This document shows positions 16,309-25,085 of a stretch of DNA of 64,000 nt, one piece after another (positions within the stretch are counted from its first letter, which is position 1; each line of letters begins with the position of its first letter). The notes below the pieces were generated by a model. The model searched no databases. It had not been told where the DNA came from and saw only the letters and a list, made by a program, of their open reading frames with translations. Origin of the DNA: Anaerolineales bacterium (GTDB lineage: Bacteria > Chloroflexota > Anaerolineae > 4572-78 > J111); the NCBI GenBank assembly GCA_015075185.1, contig JABTUW010000006.1, positions 186,001 to 250,000 on the forward strand. The letters are read 5' to 3'. A program made the translations under genes and the position numbers.

Positions 16309-18009
16309 TCAAATCGCTTCCAAAGTTGCGATAGTTTCTGCCATCAACTTGACCGCCGCCCGCAGCGTAAGCGCATCAAAGGCGAATTTGGCACCGGCGG
16401 CCGCGTAAAGTTCGGGCAGCGAGGCCGTGCCGCCTAAAGCCAGCGCCCGGCGGTACCTGGCGACTGCCCCGGCTTCGTCGGTCAGGGAGTTATGCCAGAC
16501 CTGCACAGCGCCTAATTGAGCCAGGCCGTACTCGATATAATAAAAGGGGACCTGGCAAATGTGGAGCTTGCGCTGCCAGCCGGTCATCATTTCCTGCTCC
16601 AGCCCGCTCCAATCCACACCGGGCATGAAACGCTGCCACAAAGCCGCCCAGCAGGTATCACACTGGGCGGGATCGAGCGCCAGCGCCGGGTGTTCATAAA
16701 CCCAATGCTGGAAGGCATCCACGACGGCCATGTATGGCCAGAAGAGAATGCTGCCTTCCAGATGCCCGATCCGGGCACGAGCGGCTTCGGCCTGGCTGTA
16801 AAACCCGTCCGGCGCAGAGAGGTAGGGCGCGCCCAGAAACTCCATCGCCATAGATGCCACTTCGCTAAATTCCTCGCCCACCTGGAGCTGCTGGTAGTAA
16901 GGGAGCGGGCTGGTTTCAAAGACATGGAAGGCGTGGCCGGCCTCATGCAGCATTGTCTGCACGTCGTCGTGCAGCCCGACCGCATTCATAAAAATAAAGG
17001 GTCGTTTGGCCGCCGCCAGGGCGTTACAATACCCGCCCGGCGCTTTGTTTTTCCGATTGTCCAGATCGAGCAAACCCTCACCCCGCATAATATCGAAATA
17101 AGCGCCTAACTGGGGGTCAAGGTGATGAAATATCGCGGCGCTTTTTGTTTGTAGTTCAGCGACATCGGTAAAGGGGCGCAGGGGAGGCCGGTCCAGCGGG
17201 TCTACCTCCAGATCCCAGGGGCGTAGGGAAGCAACTCCCAGGCGCTGGCGGCGTTTTTCGTAGATGCGTTGGGCCACCGGGACAACTTCGGCCTCGATAG
17301 CCTCATGGAAGCGAAAACAGTCAGCGGGGGTGTAATCGAAGCGGTGCAGTTGTTGCCAGCGAAAAGTGCGATAATCTTTTAGACCTGTATTCGCCGCCAT
17401 TTGCCGGCGCAGACCCAAAAATTTTTGCCACAGCTCGTTGATGGCCTCCCGGTCGGCCAGTTGGCGCTCGGCAGACAGCCGCCAGGCCTGTTCGCGCCGG
17501 GTCCGTTCAGTCTCCTGATAGACCGGCTGCAACTGTGACAGCGTCAGCTCCTGCCCCTCCCACTGGACTGTCTGGCCGCCGACAATCTTATCGTATTGGG
17601 CCGACAGTTTGTGCTCCTCCGTGAACAGGGGCAGGTTGGCCGGGCGAAAAAGCGCCGCTTCAGTTCGCATTCTTTGCAGGGGCAGCTCAAAACCGGCCGG
17701 CTCCAGATCACTACTCAAGAATTTTTCTTTGAGGCGCTGCTCGGCATCCTCTGCCGCCGGGTAAATTTCGTCCAGAAATGCATGAAACCGCCGCTCTGCC
17801 TCGTGATCAGCCGTGTTGAGGGTCGTGGCAATGTAGAGCCGCTGGTGCACTTCGTCTACCCGCTCACTCAAGCGCGTCCAGTCGCTTAGAAAGGACTCCA
17901 CGGTGGCCTTACTTAGAGTACGGGTCGCCAGGTCATGGTAATACGGCTCGATTTGCGACCAGGACCACTGGCTCATAGTGGTCGCTTTTTGGGGCAGGGT
18001 ATCAAACAT
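16309..18009 (-). CDS. M3-family oligoendopeptidase
   Basis: 566 residues, close to the usual ~560-600 of PepF-like bacterial M3 peptidases. Zinc is held by HEAGH (355-359) and the downstream glutamate of EEFSEVASMAMEFL (about E383). A Tyr-rich substrate loop (FYYIEYGLAQLGA) is present near the C-terminus. It is a cytoplasmic enzyme that trims short peptides. ATG 18009 has AGGAG six bases upstream. The stop abuts the DUF4260 start. Confidence 0.9.
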   Translation of the reverse strand: MFDTLPQKATTMSQWSWSQIEPYYHDLATRTLSKATVESFLSDWTRLSERVDEVHQRLYIATTLNTADHEAERRFHAFLDEIYPAAEDAEQRLKEKFLSSDLEPAGFELPLQRMRTEAALFRPANLPLFTEEHKLSAQYDKIVGGQTVQWEGQELTLSQLQPVYQETERTRREQAWRLSAERQLADREAINELWQKFLGLRRQMAANTGLKDYRTFRWQQLHRFDYTPADCFRFHEAIEAEVVPVAQRIYEKRRQRLGVASLRPWDLEVDPLDRPPLRPFTDVAELQTKSAAIFHHLDPQLGAYFDIMRGEGLLDLDNRKNKAPGGYCNALAAAKRPFIFMNAVGLHDDVQTMLHEAGHAFHVFETSPLPYYQQLQVGEEFSEVASMAMEFLGAPYLSAPDGFYSQAEAARARIGHLEGSILFWPYMAVVDAFQHWVYEHPALALDPAQCDTCWAALWQRFMPGVDWSGLEQEMMTGWQRKLHICQVPFYYIEYGLAQLGAVQVWHNSLTDEAGAVARYRRALALGGTASLPELYAAAGAKFAFDALTLRAAVKLMAETIATLEAI

Positions 18010-18024
18010 AGAAGGCTCCTGAGA

Positions 18025-18117
18025 AGATAGTAGACGGCAGACGGGAGACAGGGGAATTATACCTCCTGCTACCTGCTACCTTTTTATTACTGGTGGAGTG
18101 CCACAGGTTCGTGACGG
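18025..18117. repeat. Dispersed intergenic repeat, copy 2 (GTAGACGG family)
   Basis: AGTAGACGGCAGACGG, then GAGACAGGGG, CTGCTACCTGCTACC and the tail TTTTTATTACTGGTGGAG plus TGCCACAGGTTCGTGACGG. It matches copy 1 at 1404-1510 in order and tail with scattered changes and one missing tandem unit. It lies between divergent genes (M3 peptidase and MalY). Confidence 0.7.
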
Positions 18118-18245
18118 CTATATCTTACCCTAAAGTTTGGGGAGGCACGAATCTAAACCGGCAAAACACTTGCCCCCTCTGTTTCACTCTGCTATGATAG
18201 GACGGCTGGGAAAGAAATATCATCCAAGGTGAGGAAATTACTTTT

Positions 18246-19406
18246 ATGACTTACAACTTCGACCAATATATCGAACGGCGGCAGACCGAAAGTTACAAGT
18301 GGGGGGATTACGGCGACGATGTGCTGCCCCTGTGGGTAGCCGACATGGATTTTGCCGCGCCAGAGCCGGTTATTCAGGCGCTGCACGAGCGGATAGCGCA
18401 CGGCATTTTCGGCTACGGGAAACCTTCGCCGGAACTGTTGGAGGTAATCTGTGAGCGGATGCAGCGCCTGTACAATTGGACTGTTACCCCGGACCACCTG
18501 GTCTTTCTGCCCGGCCTGGTCACCGGTCTCAATGTGGTCTGCCGGGCCGTCGGCAGGTTGGGCGACGGCGTGCTGGTGCAGCCGCCGGTTTACCCGCCGT
18601 TTCTAAAAGCCCCGCTCCATCAGGGCCGGACGCTGGATGTGGCCGAACTGGTGGTCAGCCAGGAGGGCCGGCGGCTGCGCTACGAGATAGATTACGACGG
18701 CTTTGAGGCGGCGATCACGCCCCGCACCCGCCTGTTTATGCTGTGCAATCCGCACAATCCCACCGGGGTTTGTTACAGCCGCGCTGAACTGGCCCGCATG
18801 GCCGAGATCTGTCTCCGCCACGATCTGGTCATCTGCTCCGACGAGATCCACTGCGATTTGCTGCTGGATAGGGCCAGCCACACGCCCATCGCCACGCTTT
18901 CGCCCGAAATTGCCGACCGCTGCATCACTTTGATGGCTCCCAGCAAAACCTTTAACCTGGCCGGTTTAAAGTGCAGCGTGGCGATTATCTCCAATCCTGA
19001 CCTGCGCCGCCGCCTGACCTTTGTGGCCGAAACGATGGCCCTGCGGGTCAACATCCTCGGCTATACCGCGGCTCTGGCGGCCTATCGCGAGGGGGCAGAA
19101 TGGCTGGCCGAACTGCGGCAGTACCTGACGGCCAACCGCGACGTTGTGGTGAACTATGTGTTAGAGCACTTGCCCGGCCTGTCCACCACCATTCCCGCAG
19201 CGACTTACCTGGCCTGGTTCGACTGCCGCCGCGCCGGCATCGAGGGCAACCCCTTCCAATTCTTCTTGAAGCAGGCCAGGGTTGCCCTCAACGACGGCGT
19301 CCATTTCGGGCCGGGCGGCGACGGCTTTGTCCGGCTCAACTTTGCCTGTCCCCGTTCCACCCTCACCCAGGCTTTGGAGCGGATGCGGGCAGCGTTGGGG
19401 GGGTGA
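18246..19406 (+). CDS. patB: MalY/PatB-type PLP-dependent C-S lyase or aminotransferase
   Basis: 386 residues, fold-type I. It begins with the subgroup signature WGDYGDDVLPLWVADMDF. It carries NPHNPTG (168-174), SDEIHCDL (198-205) and the Schiff-base lysine K234 in APSKTFNLAGLK, and ends with the substrate arginine region FVRLNFACPRS. The family cleaves cystathionine or other cysteine conjugates to a thiol, pyruvate and ammonia, and can transaminate. ATG 18246 follows GAGG by ten bases. It is a single gene, divergent from the M3 peptidase. Confidence 0.88.
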   Translation: MTYNFDQYIERRQTESYKWGDYGDDVLPLWVADMDFAAPEPVIQALHERIAHGIFGYGKPSPELLEVICERMQRLYNWTVTPDHLVFLPGLVTGLNVVCRAVGRLGDGVLVQPPVYPPFLKAPLHQGRTLDVAELVVSQEGRRLRYEIDYDGFEAAITPRTRLFMLCNPHNPTGVCYSRAELARMAEICLRHDLVICSDEIHCDLLLDRASHTPIATLSPEIADRCITLMAPSKTFNLAGLKCSVAIISNPDLRRRLTFVAETMALRVNILGYTAALAAYREGAEWLAELRQYLTANRDVVVNYVLEHLPGLSTTIPAATYLAWFDCRRAGIEGNPFQFFLKQARVALNDGVHFGPGGDGFVRLNFACPRSTLTQALERMRAALGG

Positions 19407-19577
19407 AGCTCAAGCTGTGATTTTTCGCCGCGTTGGAGGAGAACGGGCGTGATATGGGATAAATTGACAGCGCCCAATTCGGATTGAGACATGGATAAGG
19501 GAGAGATTGCCTTCTATGTATCAATGCCAAAATCCAAATTGGGCTTAAGGATTAGAAGTTTTTTGCAGGGGTCGAAG

Positions 19578-21392
19578 TTAAAGAGCAACTGGCATCTTGA
19601 GTCTGCGCCCAATCATATTAGGATGTTGCTCCATAAGCGCCTCAAGATTGGCTGGATTACTAGAGTCTATCTGAACAAAATTGGTAAGGTTTGCCAGGAG
19701 GGCTGCGGGCACGTCGCCAACCGTAAGTGGAACTTCAATAGCAAAAATCCAGCTATTTTCTGGCCCATTTGGTACTGTCCAAGGGACACTCCGTGTTCTC
19801 TTCCTCATGTCAAACCAGTGCTGATTTATCTCTTCCACTCTCGTGGCGGGGAAGATCAATTGAGGTCCGTTGATGTGGTTTATCACTGGCAGCAATCTTA
19901 ACCTTGGACTTGTTTGGTTCGATCCTAAGTAGAAAAAAATTCTTATTGGCTTGGGGCGGAGACAATCACATAAACGTATACACATATAATTTGTATCGTT
20001 CACATTGTGGGGGTCGGTATTGGTAGGGTTTTTGTTTGAATTGAATACTTTGGCCCCATTTGTATACCGCTGCCTATTATTTGCAACATCATGGTAATTG
20101 GCGGCCAGATCAAAGCGCGAATTCCAAATATCTTGGATAACTGGGTCGGGTATCTGTGTATCGGGAGACCACTGGCACATATTGCCTGTACTCTCAAGTT
20201 TGGGTGGACCTAAAACATTTGCCCATCCTAGAGTCACCTCTATATTGTTCTTGGTATTGCGTTCAATAATTGGAAAGCTGGGAACCATAACCGACTTGAG
20301 TGAGCCTTGCAGTTGTACCGAGTTTGGGTTTTGCTCTGTGCATGGATTGCAATCGCCAGGATGATAGAGACCCAGGACATGACCTAGTTCATGAGCCAGA
20401 ATATAGGGATTATTATTGGAGATTTTGGCTACATCTAAACGAATACAGGCGTTAGGCGTGCCACAATCAAAGCACTCCCCTCCATTCGAATCAGTGGGTA
20501 GAAGATTTTTGACCAAGTAAACATCTATGTAATTAGGATCTCCCAAGGTCGCATTCTCCCCTTTTTGCTGTGGTATAAGCACACTGGGCTTTGGATCAAT
20601 GGTTTCAAAGGGGATAATACTAAGACCTCCCTTTTTATACCAAACCTCACAAGCTCTTCTTAACCATTCTTTAACTCGGCCTTCTAGGGTTTGATTAATT
20701 GTTACATTGAGTCCGGAGTCACTATTCTGGGCAGCCCAGAAGCGCACTTTTAGCACTTTAACCTTCTTATCGCCTGTAGTTAACGTGCCCTGACATTCTA
20801 ATAGCGAATTAGCCTTTGAGGGAGTGTAGGGTTGATCACTTGGCGGTTGGAAAGATAGGGGCCACTGGTCAAACGTAATATCTTTGATGAGGGTTTTGAG
20901 ATGGGACACAATGATTTCATTCAAGGTCAACTTTAGGGCAAAGCGGGGGGTTGAGGTGTTCTCAGATCCAAGAGGCTCCCAAGTCAAGACACCGCGTAAT
21001 CTTTCCATATAGGGGTAAGTGGCATCGCTTTCAACGCAGGCCGGTTCCAGGTCCGTACTGAGGCGAGGGTAATAAACTGATACCTCAAAGGCTTTTATGT
21101 CTCCTTGAGAACCGGCTTGATGACCAGTTTTGTTGATTGGGCCGGCTATTGCAATAGAGCCGCCTAATTCTTTCAGTATTTCCTGACTTCTCAACACAAC
21201 ACGCTGAATATCCTCGACGATGAACTGTTGATCTTGATCAAAGGAGCCGACCACCAACACTTCTCCCTGTGCAGTAATTGGCTGCGGGCTACTACCCTCC
21301 AAAGTAATTAGGCCCGGCCAATTATCATACTGAGCTAGATATATGGGCTTGTTTTCTTGAGACGCATTGTTATCTGGTTTTATGTCCGCCAT
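19578..21392 (-). CDS. Metzincin-like zinc metalloprotease, unusual architecture
   Basis: 604 residues. The long metzincin motif HELGHVLGLYH (334-344) supplies three zinc histidines and the catalytic E335. SVMVPS (367-372) could be the Met-turn. Around the site are paired cysteines (CFDCGTPNAC and CNPC, later CIRLCDC). The ~200-residue N-terminal part is not recognised. No signal peptide is seen (MADIKPDNNASQ), which is odd for a metzincin. The gene is clearly AT-richer than its neighbours. It is the third gene of an operon behind the LysM and EAD-TPR genes, 48 bases after the LysM gene. Target unknown. Confidence 0.75.
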   Translation of the reverse strand: MADIKPDNNASQENKPIYLAQYDNWPGLITLEGSSPQPITAQGEVLVVGSFDQDQQFIVEDIQRVVLRSQEILKELGGSIAIAGPINKTGHQAGSQGDIKAFEVSVYYPRLSTDLEPACVESDATYPYMERLRGVLTWEPLGSENTSTPRFALKLTLNEIIVSHLKTLIKDITFDQWPLSFQPPSDQPYTPSKANSLLECQGTLTTGDKKVKVLKVRFWAAQNSDSGLNVTINQTLEGRVKEWLRRACEVWYKKGGLSIIPFETIDPKPSVLIPQQKGENATLGDPNYIDVYLVKNLLPTDSNGGECFDCGTPNACIRLDVAKISNNNPYILAHELGHVLGLYHPGDCNPCTEQNPNSVQLQGSLKSVMVPSFPIIERNTKNNIEVTLGWANVLGPPKLESTGNMCQWSPDTQIPDPVIQDIWNSRFDLAANYHDVANNRQRYTNGAKVFNSNKNPTNTDPHNVNDTNYMCIRLCDCLRPKPIRIFFYLGSNQTSPRLRLLPVINHINGPQLIFPATRVEEINQHWFDMRKRTRSVPWTVPNGPENSWIFAIEVPLTVGDVPAALLANLTNFVQIDSSNPANLEALMEQHPNMIGRRLKMPVAL

Positions 21393-21440
21393 GATTCCCC
21401 TCCCTACTGCTGAAGAACATGTTTTAGATTGTGATAGAAC

Positions 21441-23018
21441 TCATTTTAACCAAAATAGCCAATCAGGTTGTCTTTCTTCAAGATCCTCCTCTCTGTAACT
21501 AATAGCATAGTAGCGATTAGCAGGAGCCGGTCCTAAAAATAACGGCATTTTTGCCCATCCCCCCTCACCATTAGAAACGAATAATGTCTGCGTAATAGGT
21601 ACCTGCCAGCTACGACGATAGTACAACTTTCCACCGCTTTCTTCCGTCCTCACTTCCGGTTGACCTTGGCTGTATAGATCAAATGTGAGGGTCAGGGAAG
21701 GGGTGAAATTCACATAGTAAATTAGAAACCGGGTTCCCAGCACTCCCGCCTGCGGTAATACCAGAATGTGTGATCTTTCAGGAGGTTCGACAAAAATCAT
21801 TGCATCCACAGGGGTTAAGAAGTTACCACTGTTTTCAGTGACTGTCAGGGTATATATTTCGAGACTGGTGACTGGCAGTGTGGGCAGGGCCGACCATTCA
21901 ATAACAGCTTTTACTGTGCCGGTTATCTTCTCCGCCACATAAGGGGGAAGTTTAGTGGAAGTTGGCCCGAGTAGTTCGACAGACTCGGTGATACCATTGC
22001 TCTGAGTCACTGTGGCTGAAATGGGATTAGTGAAATGACACGTGAAAAAGTAGAGTCGCTGGCCTAATTCTGCGGTCGGATCAAATGTATCTAAACCAAG
22101 TTCGTTTTCTGTGTAGGTTTTACATGGGGTAAATGTAATCTTGGCCAAGGCGTCAGTATTGTCGCCGGCCCAGACGCCTCCGGTTATTAAAGAAACGGGG
22201 ATAGGAATAGGGGTAAATGGGGATAATGGTGTGTCAGTGGGAGTAGTCCTTGGAGTATCGGCCGGTGGAACTGACGCACTCGTGGGTGTCGGAGGCACGG
22301 TGGGTGCTTCTATCGGAAGCGGCGTGTCAGTGGGAGTCGTCGTTGGGGTATCAGTCAGTAGAACTGACGTATTTGTGGGTGTTGGGGTCATCGGTGGGGT
22401 TTCTGTTGGTGTCGGTATGTTCGTTGGGGTTGGTGTGGGCAGAGCTGGTAGGTAAAGACTTTGGCCAATAGCAATAGTGTCTGCTGACAGGCAGTTCACC
22501 CGCATTACCTCGGCAGTAGTCGTGCCCCGTACCGTCGCTAGGCTAAAGAGGGTGTCGTTGCTCCGGACGGTGTAAAGTTCCCATCCTTCCGGTGGCGCGC
22601 TGGAACACGGCGTGGGCGTGGCGAGCGGAGGTAGGTAAAGCTGTTGTCCGGCCCGCAGATCGGTCGAAGTCAAACAGTTAGCCTGCATAATCCGCCCCTG
22701 ATTTACCTGAAATCGAGCCGCTAACTCCGATAAGGTGTCGTCAGGTTGGATAGTATAAAGTTGCCACCCCACTGGCGGGGCGGCGCACAACATTCCAGTG
22801 GGCAGCGCTGCAAAACTAACCGTTGAACTGGGTGTAACTGTCACAAAGATAAATTTAGGCGTAGGGGGGGTGGAGGATCTCAGCCCCCAGCTAAAAATCA
22901 TCAAGCAAAAGCTAACACCACAGAATAAAACGAGGGCTACTAGACCCCCTAAAGCGAGAGGATGCCTCAAGCTTGATCTATTTTTGACAGTGTTCAAATC
23001 AGAGTGCTCCTTCCCCAA
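21441..23018 (-). CDS. Membrane-anchored protein with two LysM domains
   Basis: 525 residues. One hydrophobic helix (~21-46) is followed outside by two LysM repeats: about 87-131 (LYTIQPDDTLSELAARF to GQQLYLP) and 147-193 (LYTVRSNDTLFSLA to GQSLYLP). A Pro/Thr linker of about 80 residues leads to a ~250-residue beta-rich C-terminal domain I do not recognise. LysM binds peptidoglycan or other N-acetylglucosamine polymers, so the protein should sit at the cell surface. It lies between the EAD-TPR gene (85 bases upstream) and the metzincin gene, all on one strand, which suggests a shared job at the envelope. Confidence 0.78.
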   Translation of the reverse strand: MGKEHSDLNTVKNRSSLRHPLALGGLVALVLFCGVSFCLMIFSWGLRSSTPPTPKFIFVTVTPSSTVSFAALPTGMLCAAPPVGWQLYTIQPDDTLSELAARFQVNQGRIMQANCLTSTDLRAGQQLYLPPLATPTPCSSAPPEGWELYTVRSNDTLFSLATVRGTTTAEVMRVNCLSADTIAIGQSLYLPALPTPTPTNIPTPTETPPMTPTPTNTSVLLTDTPTTTPTDTPLPIEAPTVPPTPTSASVPPADTPRTTPTDTPLSPFTPIPIPVSLITGGVWAGDNTDALAKITFTPCKTYTENELGLDTFDPTAELGQRLYFFTCHFTNPISATVTQSNGITESVELLGPTSTKLPPYVAEKITGTVKAVIEWSALPTLPVTSLEIYTLTVTENSGNFLTPVDAMIFVEPPERSHILVLPQAGVLGTRFLIYYVNFTPSLTLTFDLYSQGQPEVRTEESGGKLYYRRSWQVPITQTLFVSNGEGGWAKMPLFLGPAPANRYYAISYREEDLEERQPDWLFWLK

Positions 23019-23103
23019 TTACTGCGGATGGTTTACACCATCTATGAGAACCCTGTGGCCCAGGTAGGATAGCCCGACATCACTCTTGGCTGACTGCCTT
23101 TAG

Positions 23104-24804
23104 TCACTTGGTCGTTCCTGAGGCTATCCAGGTCCGGCAATCGGCAATCGAGTCATCTGGGCGATTAAACCTTATTTTTTCCAGTAACCCAATTGCTTGT
23201 TGGCACTCCGATGACACTACCTCTGACCATTCATTTTCCAACAAGGCAATATTTTGAGGGCATTGAGATAACATGAATGTCGCTCTTGGCCTGTCGCCCG
23301 TGAGCATAGCCAGCCAGGCCAGGCCACTATGAGCTTTGCCAACAAACCAGAAGATATCCTGAGGAGGGTCTTTGTAGGCAGTAATAACATTCTCGAAGTA
23401 AGTTTGGACTTGCTTGCTCGACCAGTCGCACGGAAAGTAATGGTAGCCTGTCAGATAGATTTGCCCCAGACCATAGTTTCCCTTAATATACACGTAGGCT
23501 GAGTCTGGCTGTGTAGCTAACATCAAACTCTGTAAATACTGCTCCGCAGCCTCATGCAACTTGACTTGATCTACCGAGTTTGGCCATTGAGGATTAAGGG
23601 CCGTGGCTTGTTGGAAGGCAATTCCACCTAATCCCAGGTGGCCGCGAGCATAGCTAGGGTTCAGTTCGAGAGTTTTCGTAATCGCCTTTTGAGCGTCTTC
23701 GAAGGCGTTTAAGCGTGTTTCCACTGAAAGGTTGGTGTCATTGTACTCGCTCATTTTAGCTGCCCCTTTGAGCAGATGGACAACCTCCAAGCCCTCACCG
23801 GTTGCTTCGCGGGAGGCATCATCGAATTCTTCAAAAGCCTCCGTGTAGTTGTTGTAATAAAAATACCCAAGCCCATAGACGACATGGTGCAGGACGCGGC
23901 GGCGGGCTTTCAGTTCGTTGTTAAGCTCATTTTTGTCGGGATTCTCGAAGGGAAGTTGAAGGAGTATCGGTTGCCCTAACTGGTCAGGCCCAGCCACTTC
24001 GCTGGCGTAATCAAAACCATGCCAGGCCACATAAAATTCCGGCTCAAAGTAGTACTTACTTTGACTGCCGGTAATGATCCCATAAATCAGAATGTTTACA
24101 TTGTAATCCTCGGCAAACTGAGCCGCATTGGCAGCGCGGGTGCCATGATCCTCGCCGGGAATACCCCCCACCTTATCCGGCCCCCAAACTTCGTTAACCA
24201 TAATGTCGGGGTGCTGGATTCGCTCCGCCTCAATGCTTCGGGCCAGCCAGTCGGCCACACTCCAGCCGGTATCAGCCGGAATTTGTCCGGCGGCTTCGCC
24301 GGTTACGCTGAACTGCGCTACGGCGATGTTAAAGCCATCTGGCATGGGAGGAGCAGGCCAAATTGAGGATAACCAAGCACTTGGGCGCTGGTAAAAATAA
24401 TGATAAATCAAGAGGGCAGACAACAGGATCAAAATAAACAGCGGTAATAGGATAAGTAACGTATTTGAAGTTGTGACAGGTCGGTTCAATCCTCCTTGAA
24501 CCTGACGGCGCAATCTCTCTATCAGGGCACGCCAGTAGGGAATATGTTTATAGTAAGGCTTACATTGCTCATAATAAGCGGGGTTTTGTTCTCTGGTCCA
24601 TAAAAGCAGCGAATCAACCAAATTTTTTCGATCAGCATATTCAAGCAAAAGATCGATAATGGACGCTTTGCCCGTCTGTTGGCTTAATTGCTCATAAACA
24701 GGCCTAAACTTGGGGGACTCAAATAAGAAGCGACGTAGTTCCTCGTCGGTAAAAGCCTCGGTCAGCAGGTTGCGGATATTCTGCCAATTGTAACTTTTGG
24801 CCAT
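23104..24804 (-). CDS. EAD-like domain / membrane helix / TPR receptor-like protein
   Basis: 566 residues. The N-terminal ~80 residues (NIRNLLTEAFTDEELRRF, TGKASIIDLLLEYA, REQNPAYY) match the effector-associated domain of the TIR protein at 33397-34269 at roughly half the positions. A membrane helix follows (~114-137). Outside is a region resembling a FlgO/TolB-type alpha/beta domain (FNIAVAQFSVTG to NILIYGIITG), then TPR-like helices (ALELNPSYARGHLGLGGIAF). EADs act as homotypic adaptors that recruit conflict effectors. The gene opens the AT-rich operon with LysM and metzincin genes. A role as transmembrane sensor is inference. No ATPase or peptidase domain is attached. Confidence 0.72.
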   Translation of the reverse strand: MAKSYNWQNIRNLLTEAFTDEELRRFLFESPKFRPVYEQLSQQTGKASIIDLLLEYADRKNLVDSLLLWTREQNPAYYEQCKPYYKHIPYWRALIERLRRQVQGGLNRPVTTSNTLLILLPLFILILLSALLIYHYFYQRPSAWLSSIWPAPPMPDGFNIAVAQFSVTGEAAGQIPADTGWSVADWLARSIEAERIQHPDIMVNEVWGPDKVGGIPGEDHGTRAANAAQFAEDYNVNILIYGIITGSQSKYYFEPEFYVAWHGFDYASEVAGPDQLGQPILLQLPFENPDKNELNNELKARRRVLHHVVYGLGYFYYNNYTEAFEEFDDASREATGEGLEVVHLLKGAAKMSEYNDTNLSVETRLNAFEDAQKAITKTLELNPSYARGHLGLGGIAFQQATALNPQWPNSVDQVKLHEAAEQYLQSLMLATQPDSAYVYIKGNYGLGQIYLTGYHYFPCDWSSKQVQTYFENVITAYKDPPQDIFWFVGKAHSGLAWLAMLTGDRPRATFMLSQCPQNIALLENEWSEVVSSECQQAIGLLEKIRFNRPDDSIADCRTWIASGTTK

Positions 24805-25085
24805 AGTTGCCTACCCCAGGGTGATAACTTAACTTTGGCCCGATACCAGGCTCACCTGGCAAATTAAATCCACAAAAACGCGAAGAAGGACAGGAAAACT
24901 AAAAAAATTCAGCGGTTTTATGACTGTAGTCTCTGTATTAAAAAATTATTGGAGGTGAGGCTAAAAGTGGCAGTGAGTAAACCACTTGCATTATATCATA
25001 AAAAGCAGGCCAGAAACATACCAATGTTATTTCAATTTATTAATTCGGTTTCGAATAATTCTCGGAGATGTGAGGAAATGGCTTT

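Noticed and set aside
19491..19901. 136-codon plus-strand frame
   Set aside because: It overlaps the 3' end of the metzincin gene on the opposite strand and has no recognisable features or start signal.
22141..22455. Gly-Val-rich frame on the plus strand
   Set aside because: It is the complement of the Pro/Thr linker of the LysM protein.
24961..25010. Promoter with TATAAT at minus 24995-24990 for the EAD-TPR operon
   Set aside because: The -10 is perfect but no acceptable -35 lies 16-18 bases upstream; left as a possibility only.
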